DNA of 64,000 bases from Heliocidaris erythrogramma (GCA_025617745.1 CM046854.1:56694258-56758257), one strand, 5' to 3'. Positions 42,185-54,195 are shown, counted from the first letter of the stretch. Notes: generated from the letters alone by a model not told the origin. A program made the numbers and translations.

Positions 42185-42337
42185 TTATTGTGGTTGGTAG
42201 TAACAGAAATAGATCCTCATATTGTGAGCGTTGTTCTGTACACCTTCAAAGGGATGAACTGCCGACTGTGCATCTCTGTTGTTATCATCTTCGTTGTCCC
42301 ATCGGAAAAATTCCTTTGTGACAGTCATTCCGTTGAC
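42185..42337 (-). CDS. Apextrin-like gene, exon 9 (last), end of ApeC
   Basis: Acceptor CATTGTAG, phase 0. It reads VNGMTVTKEFFRWDNEDDNN and HNMRIYFCYYQPQ, stop TAA at 42,187-42,185. The pattern WDxEDxxN...IYFCYY repeats that of exons 7-8 and closes the ApeC domain. Confidence 0.88.
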   Translation of the reverse strand, partial: VNGMTVTKEFFRWDNEDDNNRDAQSAVHPFEGVQNNAHNMRIYFCYYQPQ

Positions 42338-45300
42338 CTACAATGATGAGTAAACAAACGGCTTTGTGTTATGAGATTTTAAGATAGGAAGAGGACTGCG
42401 GCATACTCTGAATAGGGAAATTTCACTCTATATTCACTCCCATGGGTGTCCGGTTAGTGATCTGTGATCATATCTTAAGGAGTGAATTAAGAATGTTCTC
42501 TATTAAGAATAGAGTGAATTTTCATTCTATATTTCAATTCTCCAGGAAATGACTTCAGTAATCACTGGAATTGTTTTTCTTCATAGTTTAGAAAGGTTAG
42601 TTAAGATTAAACCCACCTGTTGGCAATGCTGAAAGCGCGGGAAAAGGAAGAAGCTATGGTCGGTTGGCAGGTAGATTCCTCGGTCTGTCACGCCATCGTT
42701 ACGACAACAGTAGTAGATCCTGGTGTTTGCGTTATAATCGCCACTGGGTAACGTACCCCAAGCGTTGTTGGCATTGCTGTCGTCCTCGTCATCCCAGTAC
42801 AAATTTCCCTCTGTGAAGTCTACGGGAGAAACGAGCGGACCCAAGAGATACTTATGTATTCTTATTCTACTCTTATTTAGAAGAAATAAGAATGAATCTT
42901 AAAGGGTAATTAAACCTTGGTAATATGATTTGTGTGGAAGGCAGAAAAATAAGAACTACAGTTACAGTGACTTCCCCCGGAATCACGTCAGCGATCACTT
43001 GTTTAGGAGTGTAATTTTAAGTGCTCTTTAAAGAAAGCGAGTTCTTTTTACTATATCGTCTCTCCCCCTGGGAGTGACGAGATTTTATTTATTTTACACA
43101 AGTATGACCAACTGATATTGACAATGATTCCGACAATGGACAAGGAAAAAAATTACCCCGCAAAACCTTTGAAAAGGTTTTTATCGTGGTGTACTATACG
43201 CACGAACTCACAACCATGTATTAATAGTTTTAATAAAACGGGTCGGTAATATGATTATGAATTCCATAAAAATGGTTACGAACTCCATAACGCCAAGAGT
43301 CGCACAGTCATGGAGGCTGGCTGCCATTTGCTTTCCTGGATGAGATCACATAAGCTGAACTAAAATGACAAACTACGCGATTTTATTGTGTTTTAAGTTT
43401 GCACGCACCAGAGGTACGCGTAGCTCAGCCCTGTGTTAGTACCTTTTTGCCGTGCGTTAGTACTTTTTGCACGGTCACGTGTTGTTATTTGACCAATCAG
43501 GATGGCCTCATTCTTGAACGTTTTATAATATAAATTATATCACGCCCATACATGTTACTAGCGAATAGGCCAGTGATTTCACGTTTGCACTGTTGATATT
43601 GCATTATCAAATTCGTGTACGATGACACATTCAAAGGGCGCGTCAAACACCGTGCCAGTCATTGACGCAGTCCAACGTGAGCAAAATGACCCTTCGAGTG
43701 CAACGGGCATTACGGTTACGTTACTCCCATAGCTCACAACCACACCCTCAGCATCGATTGCTAAAGCCCGACTCACAAGAGCCGTCATTTTGCTTGCGTT
43801 ATAGGACCGTGTCTGTGATGAGCGCTATTCTTGGAAAAGTGATTTCCTTTCAAAGTGATTGTAGAATGAACCGTACAACCAATACCTTAAAAACTTGGTT
43901 GCTTAATTTGAAAAGCTCGATTAGGGTAGGTACCGACGCGATAGAAATGAAATGACGCCTCTTGTGAGTCGCCGTTTTAAGGTCTTGTCAACAGGATCGA
44001 TGTAGTCTGTATATACCTGTTGGGCAACTCTCATATTTGTAGATACAGTAGCTTCCTGGCTGCCAGACCCAATGTGAGTTTTCATCAACGATGTCGACTG
44101 TCTTAATGCAGAAGAAGTATTTCATGTTGTTTCTGCCAAACGAGCCGACCAGATGAAGAGGGCTACTCCACTGGTTGCTGCCGTTATCATCTTCTGTGTC
44201 GTGATAACGCCAGCCTTCGTTCCAGGTAAACTCGCTGTTGGGGCACCCGTTGGTAGGCTTGGGCAGTCCGTACGTGCCATCGGGCCAGGTGAGGGGGATG
44301 ATGATTGGTGGGTCTGGGAGAGAGGGAGGAGGTAGGATTTATTCATTAATGTATGTCTTCACTCATTATGAAAGAAAGCACCTCCGCAGTGATGCAAATA
44401 ATGGTCCAATTTTTCCATAAAATTGCGAGAAGTTCTGTGGAAAGAAAGAAAAGTATGGAACAATGCCTACATTCCTCGGGCAGTGGCGGATTTAGGGTGA
44501 ACTACCTGCCCGTGCCCCCCCCCCCCTTTAGAACAAAAAAATCTGATTGTCAAAGAATTATGGAGGCAAACTGGACCTCAGACAATGAGGTTTTTTTCAC
44601 AGAAAAGTATTTTTCCTAAAAACCTTTTCGTTAAAAAGTTACGCCATTTGGATTAAGGCAGAGCTACTTTTTCTGTTTAATTAAATTTGAATTACAAAAA
44701 ACCCCAGTCATTCTATAAGTTAACAGCTAAGGAGAATGACAGAATAAGGGATAACCTTTTAAATGAAACACGTAATCAAAGTCGATCTTGGGTTCCGTGC
44801 CCTTCTGGTTTTACAGATACCAAATATATTAAGAGCAAAAAAACTCTTGGTGAATGGATTGATTGAATCCAGAGCAATCCCTACAGTTTGGCCAACTCGA
44901 TTCCAGTTGGGCTGGGCACAGCATCATGTGCATATTCCTTTGCGGCATTATTATTAGGGCCACCTGTGTAGAGATACAGGCTCTGGTTAAGTCAACATTG
45001 CGTTTTTCGAAGGCTCTTAATTCCAAAAGTTCCGTTTTTTCCGATGGTTCGTACTCCGATGTTTAATTCCGGAAATTATATACGGTTCATAATTAAAAAA
45101 AATGAAAAAGGTTCATATTTCCGAAGGTTCTTTATTCCGAAAACTAATGTAGGGGTTTTTCGGAATAACGAATCTGAGTAATTGCATCAAATGTTCGGAA
45201 TCATTAATCCTATTTCATATACGAAATTACGAACCCTTGGATAACTAATCTGACTGATTAACTTCAAATGTTCGGACTTACGGATTATATTCAATTTTCG

Positions 45301-48300
45301 AAATTTATGAACTCCCTGCTATGGGAACCTTGTGTTTCAGAATTGATCATTTGGAGAACGAGTACCAAGTTTAAAGTCTGCATGTGCATTTTCAAACTAG
45401 AATCTTACCATTACTTGCGGCTATACGTTTCCAACTAGCGTATCCCTCCATGGCCCTCAGGACGTTACTTTTAACGGTGGACAGCTGGAAAGAGTTGCTG
45501 CAACGGCCATTGCTGATATAAGTTGATAGCAGGGTCCAGTAGCTATCATCAAACACCTCATGCATGCCGAGTAACTGTATACCGATGGGCTCTGCATGAA
45601 AAGCCAAATGGAGGATATGATTTTACGTTTGCACAATCCATGGAAATAGGTTCCTTGTTGCTCAGTCTTAAAGGATAAAGAGCAGGTGGAGTTCTCGTAA
45701 AGGTAGTATATGTCCTAGAAGAAATGTCTACTGAAAAGGACTGCACTTCCAGAATGCTTATGCTTGAAATATGAGAATACCAAATTTTCATGCTACATGT
45801 TTGGTTCCATATACTAGGTGTTAAAAAAGAACGGTGGACACGTTTAATCTTACTCAGAAATACATTGTATTAGACTGAGATTTTTACATTGTAACGTTTG
45901 AAGGGTGTAAAATATATTGAGATCAAGTACTTTTTTTTAATTTTTGCTCTGAATATTCAATTATCTTTCACTTTTTGAAAAATCATGACGATTAATTCAG
46001 TAATTCAGAATACATTTATTGCGCATTGCAGCTGAAATTCCAAACCTTTTTTTTTAACCATGATTAATGAAAGAACAAAAAGTTGGCAGATAGCTGCAAC
46101 ACACAATGGCGATTGCTCTGTTCTAAATTACCGAGTTTGCGGCCTTGATATTATTTTCAAAAAGTGAAATCCAATTAAATATTCAGAGCAAGTGGAATAT
46201 TTCGCGCGGCATGGAATTTGCGCGAAAATAAAAACGAGAATATTTCCGTATGTATTTTTGGCCCATGAGCCTAGCGCGTCTACGAAATTAAAATCACGTG
46301 AAATTAACCTTACTCTGCCGAGTGCGAAAAAATATGGAAATTCACTTTACAGTATTTTGAAGTATTGAATTGTAATAAAACTTTTTAATGTAAAATCCTC
46401 CGTCTGATAAGAGGTACATTTTTTTAGTCATTAACATCAAAAGTGTCCTGTTTGTATTTTAACACCTACTACATATGTGTGAAGCATGACTTTCAGCAAG
46501 ACTAAATTTCCTATCGGATTTTGTGATTCCAAAACCTCACGGTATACACCGAATCGTAGGGTATTACCTGATCAACCTTTCTCATTACTTGTAATTTTCA
46601 CAATGTAATCATCGCATGACAAGAAATCGGCTCTTTTAATGCCGAATAATTCCAAGTAAACACTTAACCTAAAACCACCATCAACATCTTTAGTCCGCTG
46701 TCATTGCACCATGTATCATTCAAGACAAACCTTATTACATACATCTTGTTTGTCTCTTCTTTCTAGAGCAATTGGGAGCAGCCAGTGTTTAATCCATTTA
46801 TTTTCTTTCATGTAATTGAACTTTTTTGCGAAATGAAAACAAATTATGAAATGTCAGTGGCGGATCCAGGGGGGCACAGGGGGCACGTGCCCCCCCCCCC
46901 CCCGCCAAAAAAAAAGCCCTTTTTTTTCTTGTCAGGGAATTCTGGAGAACTTAAACCCCCCCCCCCCCCCCCACTGAGCGAATTTTGAAGGTCTGGCGAA
47001 ATATTTTTTTGCTCCCCCCCCCCCCCCACCAAACTGAGCGACTTTTCGAGAAGCTGGCGAGACCAAAAAAATACGGGTCTACCTTTTCTAAAAGTTGACA
47101 AACCTTCATGGCCCCCGGTCATGAAATCCTGGATCTGGCCACTGTATGTATAAAATCGTTGCTGCTGTTCTTTTAATTACTATAAATCAGAGAAAAGTTT
47201 AGTTTCGTATTGTTATCACTTGGCTTTATGACTACATATGGGGTTAATGTTAATTTGTCTTTTCAAGACGTTATCTACCCATTTTTGGTTCTCTTCATTT
47301 TTTTATTTATTTTTCAAATTAGATCAAGTAGTTACACATCTGCTTTCATTATTTGCTAATCGATTTTGTTCTAATATTCTTTAATTCTAACATTCTTATA
47401 TTTTAATATTCGTTTTTCAAAGTTGAATGGAAATTGTAGCTGTGCTTTTTTTTTCCTGTAAAAGATATTACCAGTAATCCATTATTTTTATTATCACATT
47501 GTAACTTTCCCTTTTGAACACTAGTAATGACTTATGTTACGGGCCGCTCCTTGCCCGTATCCCAGGTTCCGTCTTTTACCTGCGAAGACAGAATAAAAGA
47601 TTACTGGTTGTAAGTTACTAAAACGCCATGTTGAATCTCCTCGATCTTCGAAACATCGTCCTGAGAACGTTCACATGAAAACATCGTTCAATTATAACAT
47701 CTACAGCCTGTCATACTTACAACCCAATAACTCCACGAAAGACATGGATACCTATATACTCTGCCACTACTGTTATTTATATTGATGCTTACTCATGGTG
47801 ACTATAATTACTATGTATTTATTTTTTATGTAAATGAATCTCAAAGAGTTTTACCTGTAACGATTTTTGTACTCAAACCATGTCAATCAAATGAATACAT
47901 ATGGGGGCACGTAGCGCCTCCGTGGCTACGCACCAGACTTACCGTTCATATTGTCACTTCCAACCCTGTACGATGAGTAACTGCTACCAAAACTCGTTCC
48001 ACTCTCCATTCCACTGTTAAATGAGTCCATATTAACGGCAATTGAACCGCTGTATCCCATATAGGAAGCACCAGCACTGACACTGGCGGTCACCTGTATG
48101 ATAATGATATAACACGATATTAATTTTAATTATAAATAAAAATAGTAATATAATTATAACACTAGCGACGGTAATATTATAGTAAAGATGTTTTAAATAC
48201 TACAGCTTTAAAACTAAAGATAGTGATAAATTACACGGATTCTCACAATTTCTACTGAATGAATAAATTTTGACACACTGAAACATTTGTTCTGTTTTGT

Positions 48301-51300
48301 TTTTTGGTACAACAGTTATATCGAAACCTACATTATAGAATAGGGAGCGAGAATCAAACCTTCTAATCCGCATCATTTATCTGCTGGCCGAGACTGAACC
48401 TAACAATTCTGTACTAGGTTCCAGTATCATTCTGTAAGAATACCTTTAAATATTTACATATTGTAATCTTCACTTATATCTTGCCATTGTACTGTTACAC
48501 ATGCGTGCTATGCGACTCCAATTGCTAAAATATTCCACCCCTTTCCTCCTAGTTCCTCATCCTTCCCGCCCTTTTTGACTGTCCCTGCCTCCTTTCTTCT
48601 ATTTATATTTTGTGTTTTCAGGTGTACGTTACAAAGTGCAAAGTGTAAGTTTACTGGGATTCTTGTATTTAAAGTTACTTTACACTAAATGTTACTTTAT
48701 ATCACATTGTACTATGTGAACAAATGTTAGATTTCCATAAGAAAGATGGTTTAAATTGACACAACACACAAAAACGCTGGAAGAAAATAAATGTTAATTT
48801 GACGATATGTCATATCCTTACATGTGTTGATGCGTAAGTGACAAACGCAGACCTGTCCTCTTCATAGTTTTCGCCTTCCCTGCTTCCAATATCCACCTCG
48901 ATCACAACATGCTATAGAGAGAACAAAACACTCACTTTACAGAAAAACTTGATTATCTATAGAACAGAAATAGCAAAACTGCACCGCATGGAATCCTTTC
49001 AGATAAAAGGCAATGTTTATAAAACATGAAAGGGAATGAAAAATATCATGGCATCCGAAAGTTGCAACATGTACGACATAAGAACGACTGAAAACAGACA
49101 AAATTGTTGGTAATTTTTAGGTAGGTCTATAGGGCCTATCGTGTATTCAAATGTGATGTACCATTACTAGGAATTATAGTACAGAGATCAAGATCTCTTC
49201 ATATTTCCTTCTTTTTTTGTATGTGCTCCTCTGCAGATGCCAGCATCGAGATTTTACTCGACGATATTCTTTGAAGTTTTTGCTTTCCTGCTTGCTTTTT
49301 CGTACCATCTGTCTTCCAAGTTTGCAACTATTTGTTAATTTTATGAATTTCATAGTTTAACATTTTAATTTATTGTAAATATAATATTGGCACCTTTTTT
49401 CATTCCTTTAGTAATGAAAAATCCAATCTATGGTTAATTAAATGAAAGATTGGATTTATTTCTTCAGTTTGTTTCTTTTCTATCAGTATATTCCCTGCGT
49501 TCAATGTGAAATATGTTATAGAAATTTGCACTAACAAGTGATATCGCATACATGACCGTTGTAATGTAATGATTTAGTATTCATAGGGCGCCTACGTATT
49601 TTCCTGCGTAGTACGAAATAGTCCCTTTATAGAGAGTTACGTCATGGACGTTATATTATTTAACAAAATGGCGTTCAAATTATTTCCATTCTCGGGTGCT
49701 CATTGGAATTATGTTACGTAATAGCGGAAACAGAAATGGATTCTGATGTATTATACAAGAGTAACGCAATATAGCGAAAACGGGATATGATGGGAAATGA
49801 TTTATTCATTCATACACCTCAAACTCAATTTGTTTAACCCACATTAAGCAATGTGATCAACCCTTTTAATCTTACCGTCCCCCAATCATCGAGAAATTGC
49901 ATGTAGGAGGCTTCGTTGTAAGAGTTGGGAAGTCGGCAAGCGTCGGCAACGAAACCGTTGCTCAGAGCGTAATTGTCTGTTTCGGCAAGTTCCGTTAGGA
50001 AACGTGCACTACCCAGGTTCGAGATCGTTTCCGTGGCAAAGAAAACAGATCCGTGACTGGATGTCCTTGAAGCGACTCGTTGGTAACCTATAAGACAATT
50101 GGTGCAATCATTAATTCAGTCAATTATATGACTTGAATTGAAAAATAACCATGTTTACTAATGTATTTCAATTTTTGCATGTCCTTTCCAGCTTTTTTAT
50201 TGATTACATAATTAATCTGCTGTCCACAATGGCATCATTTGGATGGAATCCAGTTTGCATATGACGATGTTGTTGCTATGTCTGACAAGGCTCCATCTAG
50301 CTCTTAAGTAGTCACAAAAAACTTTTCAAGTATGCGTAATATTAGTAAACGGGTCTATTATTAGCTATGAAGTCTGCATTCTCAATGCGAAAAGACCCAC
50401 TAGGGATTGAGTGAAGGCAAATGATGCTCATAACGATGGTGATTATTATTTTAGAATATTAATGAAACCATCCCCAAGTCATTTTGTAGGTCAGCCTTCT
50501 CCGATATATGGTAATGAACCTCCCTGATTTTATCGTGTGGGAATTGCTTGGCAATCGGATTTCTCTCAGGACAGAACTCGCCCGATATTTCTGACAGCCA
50601 ATCGTTGTTCCGAGGTGACGTTCGTTCAGAAGAATATTGTGGGCAGTGTCAATCGTGCTTGACTAACAGAACCGATTTATCAGGCCAGTGTAACCACTTT
50701 TATCGTCATCCTTAGCTACATTTTATATTGTTATCTGACAAATTGTGACTAGCCAGTAGAATGCAAAATCATTTCCAGACAATTCCTTGAATTGGAGAAC
50801 TATTTACCCGTCAAGTGAAATTCAGGCCTTTGTTGGCCTATGGTACAAACAGGTTTCTCATAATTATAATGTACAGAGCAGGACTGATACTTTATACTAT
50901 CATTATCTTTAGTAGTAGGAATAGTATTTTTATGCAGTTGATAAAACAATCGAGAAAATATGTAGAGAAGACTTACGTGTGCTTGCTGCAAATTCCACGC
51001 TGGCAAAGAGATTGCTATATGAACCTGGAAAAGAAAGGAGAATGCGGAAACTATGAAGGCGCAATTTCAATTTTGTTTCAGAAATTGGGAGGGCAACAAG
51101 TCCGAATATTTTCTTACAAGAGGGTAAAAAGGGTTTTCAAATAAATTATATGGCCTTGCATTTTTCACATGAAAATTCTCTTGACAAGCAAACATTCAAG
51201 GTCAACATATATTTAAGGTGCGTTTCATTTAGAAATTATGATTACAAAGCTTGATTTCATATTTAGAAGAAATGTTGCCCAACATTATCTTAAACCTACT

Positions 51301-51676
51301 CACCAGAAATATCAACTTGTGCTGACAGTTTCGATGCGTAACTGGAAGTTCCGTAAAAAGTTGTAGTCGAGGACGAAGTATATTCGCTGCTTCTGTGGAT
51401 GAAATACACCTCATCGGGAACCCGGTATAGGTTGTCACTGGACATTTTCCCCTCGTCATACGTGAGTTTGAAAACCCGTCGATTGACCAAGAGGCCGGGG
51501 TCTACCCCTCCATTGCTCAGTTCGCCTCCCTCCGGGTTACCACTGAGGACGTTGTAGCCGATACCAATGAAGTTAACTCCGCTGGGTGTTGGGAGCAGTG
51601 CAAAACAATGGTGCACCTCGAATGCCAAGACCGCCATCACCTGCAGGATGACCACGTGTTTGCATGCGCCGAACAT
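42185..51676 (-). CDS. Apextrin-like MACPF-ApeC secreted protein (9 coding exons)
   Basis: Nine minus-strand exons with matching phases: 51676-51304, 51024-50977, 50087-49876, 48911-48822, 48093-47943, 45591-45409, 44313-44017, 42819-42617 and 42337-42185; 570 codons with the stop. The N-terminus has a hydrophobic signal peptide (HVVILQVMAVLAFEV). Residues to about 350 are a MACPF domain: the opening FIGIGYNVLSGNPEG resembles MPEG1/perforin-2, and the W-G-T-H signature spans the exon 3/4 border. The last three exons encode an ApeC (apextrin C-terminal) domain rich in W, Y and C. MACPF domains insert into membranes as oligomers; ApeC domains bind bacterial cell-wall components in amphioxus. 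The protein is probably a secreted immune effector or an embryonic apical-matrix protein, as in sea urchin apextrin. The gene looks intact. Confidence 0.88.
42617..42819 (-). CDS. Apextrin-like gene, exon 8, ApeC middle
   Basis: Acceptor CTCCCGTAG, donor GTGGGT after CAACAG. It reads FTEGNLYWDDEDDSNANNAW, then RIYYCCRNDG and FFLFPRFQHCQQ. A frame runs on past the donor for ten more codons, but exon 9 continues the domain, so splicing at 42,617 is preferred. Confidence 0.9.
43675..43805. mobile_element. Small MITE-like inverted repeat in an apextrin intron
   Basis: AACGTGAGCAAAATGACCC at the left and the inverse GTCATTTTGCTTGCGTT at the right, with further pairing (GCCCGACTCACAAGAG). About 130 bp. 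Confidence 0.55.
44017..44313 (-). CDS. Apextrin-like gene, exon 7, ApeC start
   Basis: Acceptor CTCTCCCAG, donor GTATAT. It reads TWPDGTYGLPKPTNGCPNSE (the typical ApeC opening 'WPxGTYGLPxPxxGCP'), then EGWRYHDTEDDNGSNQW and KYFFCIKT. Confidence 0.92.
44995..45310. repeat. Degenerate interspersed repeat rich in TTCGGAAT/ATTCCGAA words
   Basis: Alternating TTCCGAAGGTTC, TTCGGAATAACGAA and AATGTTCGG words on both strands over about 300 bp of intron. Probably an old repeat; no coding content. Confidence 0.5.
45409..45591 (-). CDS. Apextrin-like gene, exon 6
   Basis: Acceptor TTTCATGCAG, donor GTAAGA. It reads PIGIQLLGMHEVFDDSYW and NVLRAMEGYASWKRI, the C-terminal part of the MACPF core and the link to ApeC. 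Confidence 0.87.
45944..46192. mobile_element. MITE with about 40-bp inverted ends in an apextrin intron
   Basis: The left GCTCTGAATATTCAATTATC and TTTCACTTTTTGAAAA are inverse to the right TTTTCAAAAAGTGAAATCCA and TAAATATTCAGAGC. No coding frame. Confidence 0.65.
46855..47144. mobile_element. MITE ending in CAGTGGCGGATCCAGG
   Basis: The left CAGTGGCGGATCCAGG and the right CCTGGATCTGGCCACTG are inverted ends. The interior is dominated by C runs (three of 11-17 bases) separated by TGAGCGA. A lone left end of the same type (CAGTGGCGGATTTAGGG) occurs at 44,483. Confidence 0.7.
47943..48093 (-). CDS. Apextrin-like gene, exon 5
   Basis: Acceptor ATCATACAG, donor GTAAGT. It reads VTASVSAGASYMGYSGSIAV and GTSFGSSYSSYRVG, a Gly/Ser-rich amphipathic stretch in the position of a MACPF transmembrane-hairpin segment (inferred from position and composition). 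Confidence 0.85.
48822..48911 (-). CDS. Apextrin-like gene, exon 4, MACPF signature
   Basis: Acceptor CTCTATAG, donor GTAAGG; phase 0 both sides. It opens HVVIEVDIGS directly after the W-G-T of exon 3, giving the MACPF signature W-G-T-H. The usual aromatic after His is Val here, and the following G-G is G-S. Confidence 0.9.
49876..50087 (-). CDS. Apextrin-like gene, exon 3
   Basis: Acceptor GTCTTATAG, donor GTAAGA. It reads FFATETISNLGSARFLTELA and ends FLDDWGT, the first half of the MACPF signature. Confidence 0.9.
50195..50365 (-). mobile_element. MITE family A, decayed copy
   Basis: It keeps TGGAATCCAGTTTGCATA, GTTGCTATGTCTGACAAGG and a terminal GGGTCTATT; otherwise heavily diverged. Confidence 0.5.
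50977..51024 (-). CDS. Apextrin-like gene, exon 2 (48 nt)
   Basis: Acceptor TCTTTTCCAG, donor GTAAGT. It reads SYSNLFASVEFAAST. Short, but phase-compatible on both sides. Confidence 0.82.
51304..51676 (-). CDS. Apextrin-like gene, first coding exon
   Basis: I chose the ATG at 51,676 (MFGACKHVV) because a hydrophobic signal peptide follows at once; an upstream in-frame ATG at 51,709 would place a basic stretch before it and may lie upstream of a splice acceptor (CCACCAG at 51,686). Mature part: GVNFIGIGYNVLSGNPEGG, the MPEG1-like MACPF opening, then VNRRVFKLTYDEGK and DEVYFIHRSS. Donor GTGAGT. Confidence 0.88.
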
Positions 51677-52188
51677 TTTGGCTCTCTGGTGGACAAACAT
51701 TGCAGACAACCATAACAGAGCCTATCATTGAGAAACTTTTTTTTTATTTAAAACTTGCATTACGTTTCTATTGACAAAAAATGCGATATTATGTTTGGCA
51801 AAAGAAACTGATCATTGCAAAGGAGGCAAATACCTGACGGGCGAACCTTGTACAGGGAACATCAACAAGAACGAATATGGCATTATGCTTCAGAATAAGC
51901 GCGCACTCCTTCAACATGGGTTAACAAGTGCATTTTTAAAAAGAATTAAGCGGAAAAGGACCATGATTAAAACGCAGAATTGATAATGTAGCGCTTCGTA
52001 GTTGTACAGTAAGTTAACAATGAAAACTCTCAAAAGCGGTGCAATTCAAATGGCCAATTATTGTAGACATGGAAAATCTCATCTCGTACAAGGAAAGATT
52101 GCAAGATGTGCAGGTACTTCGTTGAATGATCTTCCTTAGTATGAAACAGACAGATTTAACATGTTTCAGAATGCTTACCGTGTAGCTT

Positions 52189-52216
52189 GCTAACATCGAG
52201 GAGATTCCACGTAAAG
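52189..52216 (-). other. Possible 5' noncoding exon of the apextrin-like gene
   Basis: On the minus strand a donor CACG|GTAAGC lies at 52,189/52,188, about 500 bp upstream of a possible acceptor at 51,686. The transcript start is a guess, about 30 bases past the TATA-like box at 52,243. Confidence 0.3.
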
Positions 52217-52242
52217 TGACGCCTCAAGTGACGTGGGTGAAC

Positions 52243-52251
52243 CCTTAAATA
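52243..52251 (-). promoter_or_regulatory. TATA-like box upstream of the apextrin-like gene
   Basis: Minus-strand ATATTTAAG. Placed about 55 bases before the candidate donor at 52,189. Supported only by position and composition. Confidence 0.3.
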
Positions 52252-52431
52252 TTGATTTTGTTCGAACCGTATAAACTTTAGGGTCACACATACATGCATG
52301 TATTTCTCAAGGCCCAATCACAGGCCATTATTTCCCAAGGCCCCCCCCCCCCCACTAATTGCCAATAGATCAATAGCCCCAATGCAATGTAGACCAATGT
52401 CCAATCCACGCCAAGCTATTTTCTAAATGAC

Positions 52432-52669
52432 CAATAAACCGCTTCTGTAATGTATACAAATTTATGCACATAATATTATATTCTTTGACTGAGCACCTAG
52501 TGACGAGCTATTCCATGAACTTGCTTTTTATAAATGAGCCTCAATGCTTGGAATCAACTTTGCATACATTATTTGTTGTTATGTCTGGAAAGCTTTCAGG
52601 TTGTCAAGAACGACCTTTGTTTGAAAGGTATGCATAAAATTTGCATACATTACCGAAGCGGTCTTTTAG
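52432..52669 (-). mobile_element. MITE family A, copy 3
   Basis: CCAATAAACCGCTTCTGTAA at the left, TACCGAAGCGGTCTTTT at the right, same interior landmarks as the 12.15-kb copy. Confidence 0.75.
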
Positions 52670-52839
52670 ACCAAATTTAAGATAAGAAGTCTCCTTCGTA
52701 ACACCTCCTGATGTTGCCAATACATGGGCCAACACACGGTTGCATAGCGAGGGGGGCTTACTTTCTCTTGTTACTAATTATTGTACTTCAGTAGACCCAG
52801 GGAGTTCCACCTCCTTGATACATCTGTTCACAAATATAT

Positions 52840-53050
52840 TTAAATTTTATGCATACTTAAAAAACAAAGGTTGTTCTTGACAACCTGAAAGCTTTTCAGA
52901 GTCTTGTCAGACATAGCAACAAGTAATGTCTGCAAACTGGGTTCCAGGTATTGTAGTTCATTCATTAATAACGGGATAATAGAATACCTCGTTACTAAAT
53001 CTCGAGGAAAGAAACATTCAAAATTTGAATAACTTTGTGAATAGGTCTAT
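52840..53050 (+). mobile_element. MITE family A, decayed copy between copies 3 and 4
   Basis: It keeps GTTGTTCTTGACAACCTGAA, CAAACTGGGTTCCAGGTATT and a closing AATAGGTCTAT. Ends worn. Confidence 0.55.
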
Positions 53051-53116
53051 AGTCATAATGCGCATTATATACCTTTTGACTTGCCCAAGCTGGGGGAAAA
53101 GGAAAATTGAATAAGA

Positions 53117-53344
53117 AATAGACCGCTTCGGTTATTTTATGCATACCTTTCAAAAAAAGGTTATTCTTGACAACCTGAAAGCTTGCCGGAGGCTTGCCGG
53201 ACATAGCTACAAATAATGTATGCAAACTGGATTCCAAGCATTGAGGCTCATTTATAAAAAGCAGGTTCATGGAATAGCTCGTAACTAGGTGCTCAGAGAA
53301 TATATGTGCATAAATGTGTATATATTACAGGAGCGGTCTATTGG
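53117..53344 (+). mobile_element. MITE family A, copy 4
   Basis: AATAGACCGCTTCGGTTATT at the left and GGAGCGGTCTATTGG at the right, orientation as the 11.07-kb copy. Confidence 0.75.
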
Positions 53345-53425
53345 AAAGGACATTTTTAGCCCATAATTGACATGAGTATGCGTGACTATCCTGATATATT
53401 CAAACCAATATTACTATTACTATTA

Positions 53426-53637
53426 CAAAGAGTTAAGTTTGACTTAAAGTCATGCGTAAGTACCAATGCGCATACGGTATTAAACGCGTAATCTCATTGG
53501 TACATGTAGATTACCCAAGAGCGTGCGTCCCCTGAACATGATCTGACCAATGCGGTGATGCGTAATATACAGCGCGCAACTAGGAATTTAAGTGCGACTT
53601 TAAGTCAAACTGAACTCTTTGTGAAACAACCCCCTGG
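53426..53637. mobile_element. MITE family G, full copy
   Basis: The left CAAAGAGTTAAGTTTGACTT is the inverse of the right AAGTCAAACTGAACTCTTTG. A half copy of the same family starts at 53,672 (GTTTCACAAAGAGTTAAGTT) and ends near 53,760. Confidence 0.7.
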
Positions 53638-53671
53638 TATGGATGTGAGTGACTCAAATTGTGATCTGGGG

Positions 53672-53760
53672 GTGTTTCACAAAGAGTTAAGTTTGACTTA
53701 AAGTCATGTGTTAGTGCCAATGCGCATCCGGTATTAAACGCGTAATCTTTGGTTGTTTGG
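53672..53760. mobile_element. MITE family G, left-half copy
   Basis: It matches the left 90 bp of the preceding copy (AAAGAGTTAAGTTTGACTTA through CGGTATTAAACGCGTAATC) and then stops. Confidence 0.65.
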
Positions 53761-54195
53761 TTCAACATACAGACGTATGACAATAACTGTTATGAAACAC
53801 TGAAATCGCTGCATTTCTTATAGAAATCTGACAGTTGTTATTGATAAAACGTTATATGAACTTCTCTGATATGCTGTTTTGACCAAAAAAAAACAGGATT
53901 TCCTATGATTCTTATCCCGAAGAAATTTCTTTGGAAAAAATTTTTTTTTAAGAATGTATATCTTTTTTATGGTTGCATTTTTTACAGGAATACAATACTC
54001 TTTTTTTTTCTCTCTTGTAAATATATCGTGCTTAGAAAAGCCTGGTTAAAAAAAAATATTCTTGGTGCTCTTTTTATAATAATGGTGCGTTTGTAGAGAG
54101 AGATGTGGTTTTTATTTCATCCTTCTGTATTGAAATAATAATGACTCATATCCAGCGCCAATTATACACTTACTTCCAATTTCAAAACTAAACAC

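Noticed and set aside
42581..42616. Extension of apextrin exon 8 to the stop at 42,581
   Set aside because: A good donor lies at 42,616/42,615, and exon 9 continues the ApeC domain in phase; the extension (VGLILTNLSKL) has no domain match.
51677..51709. Upstream ATG at 51,709 as the apextrin start
   Set aside because: It would put a basic stretch before the signal peptide, and it may lie upstream of the acceptor at 51,686; not excluded outright.
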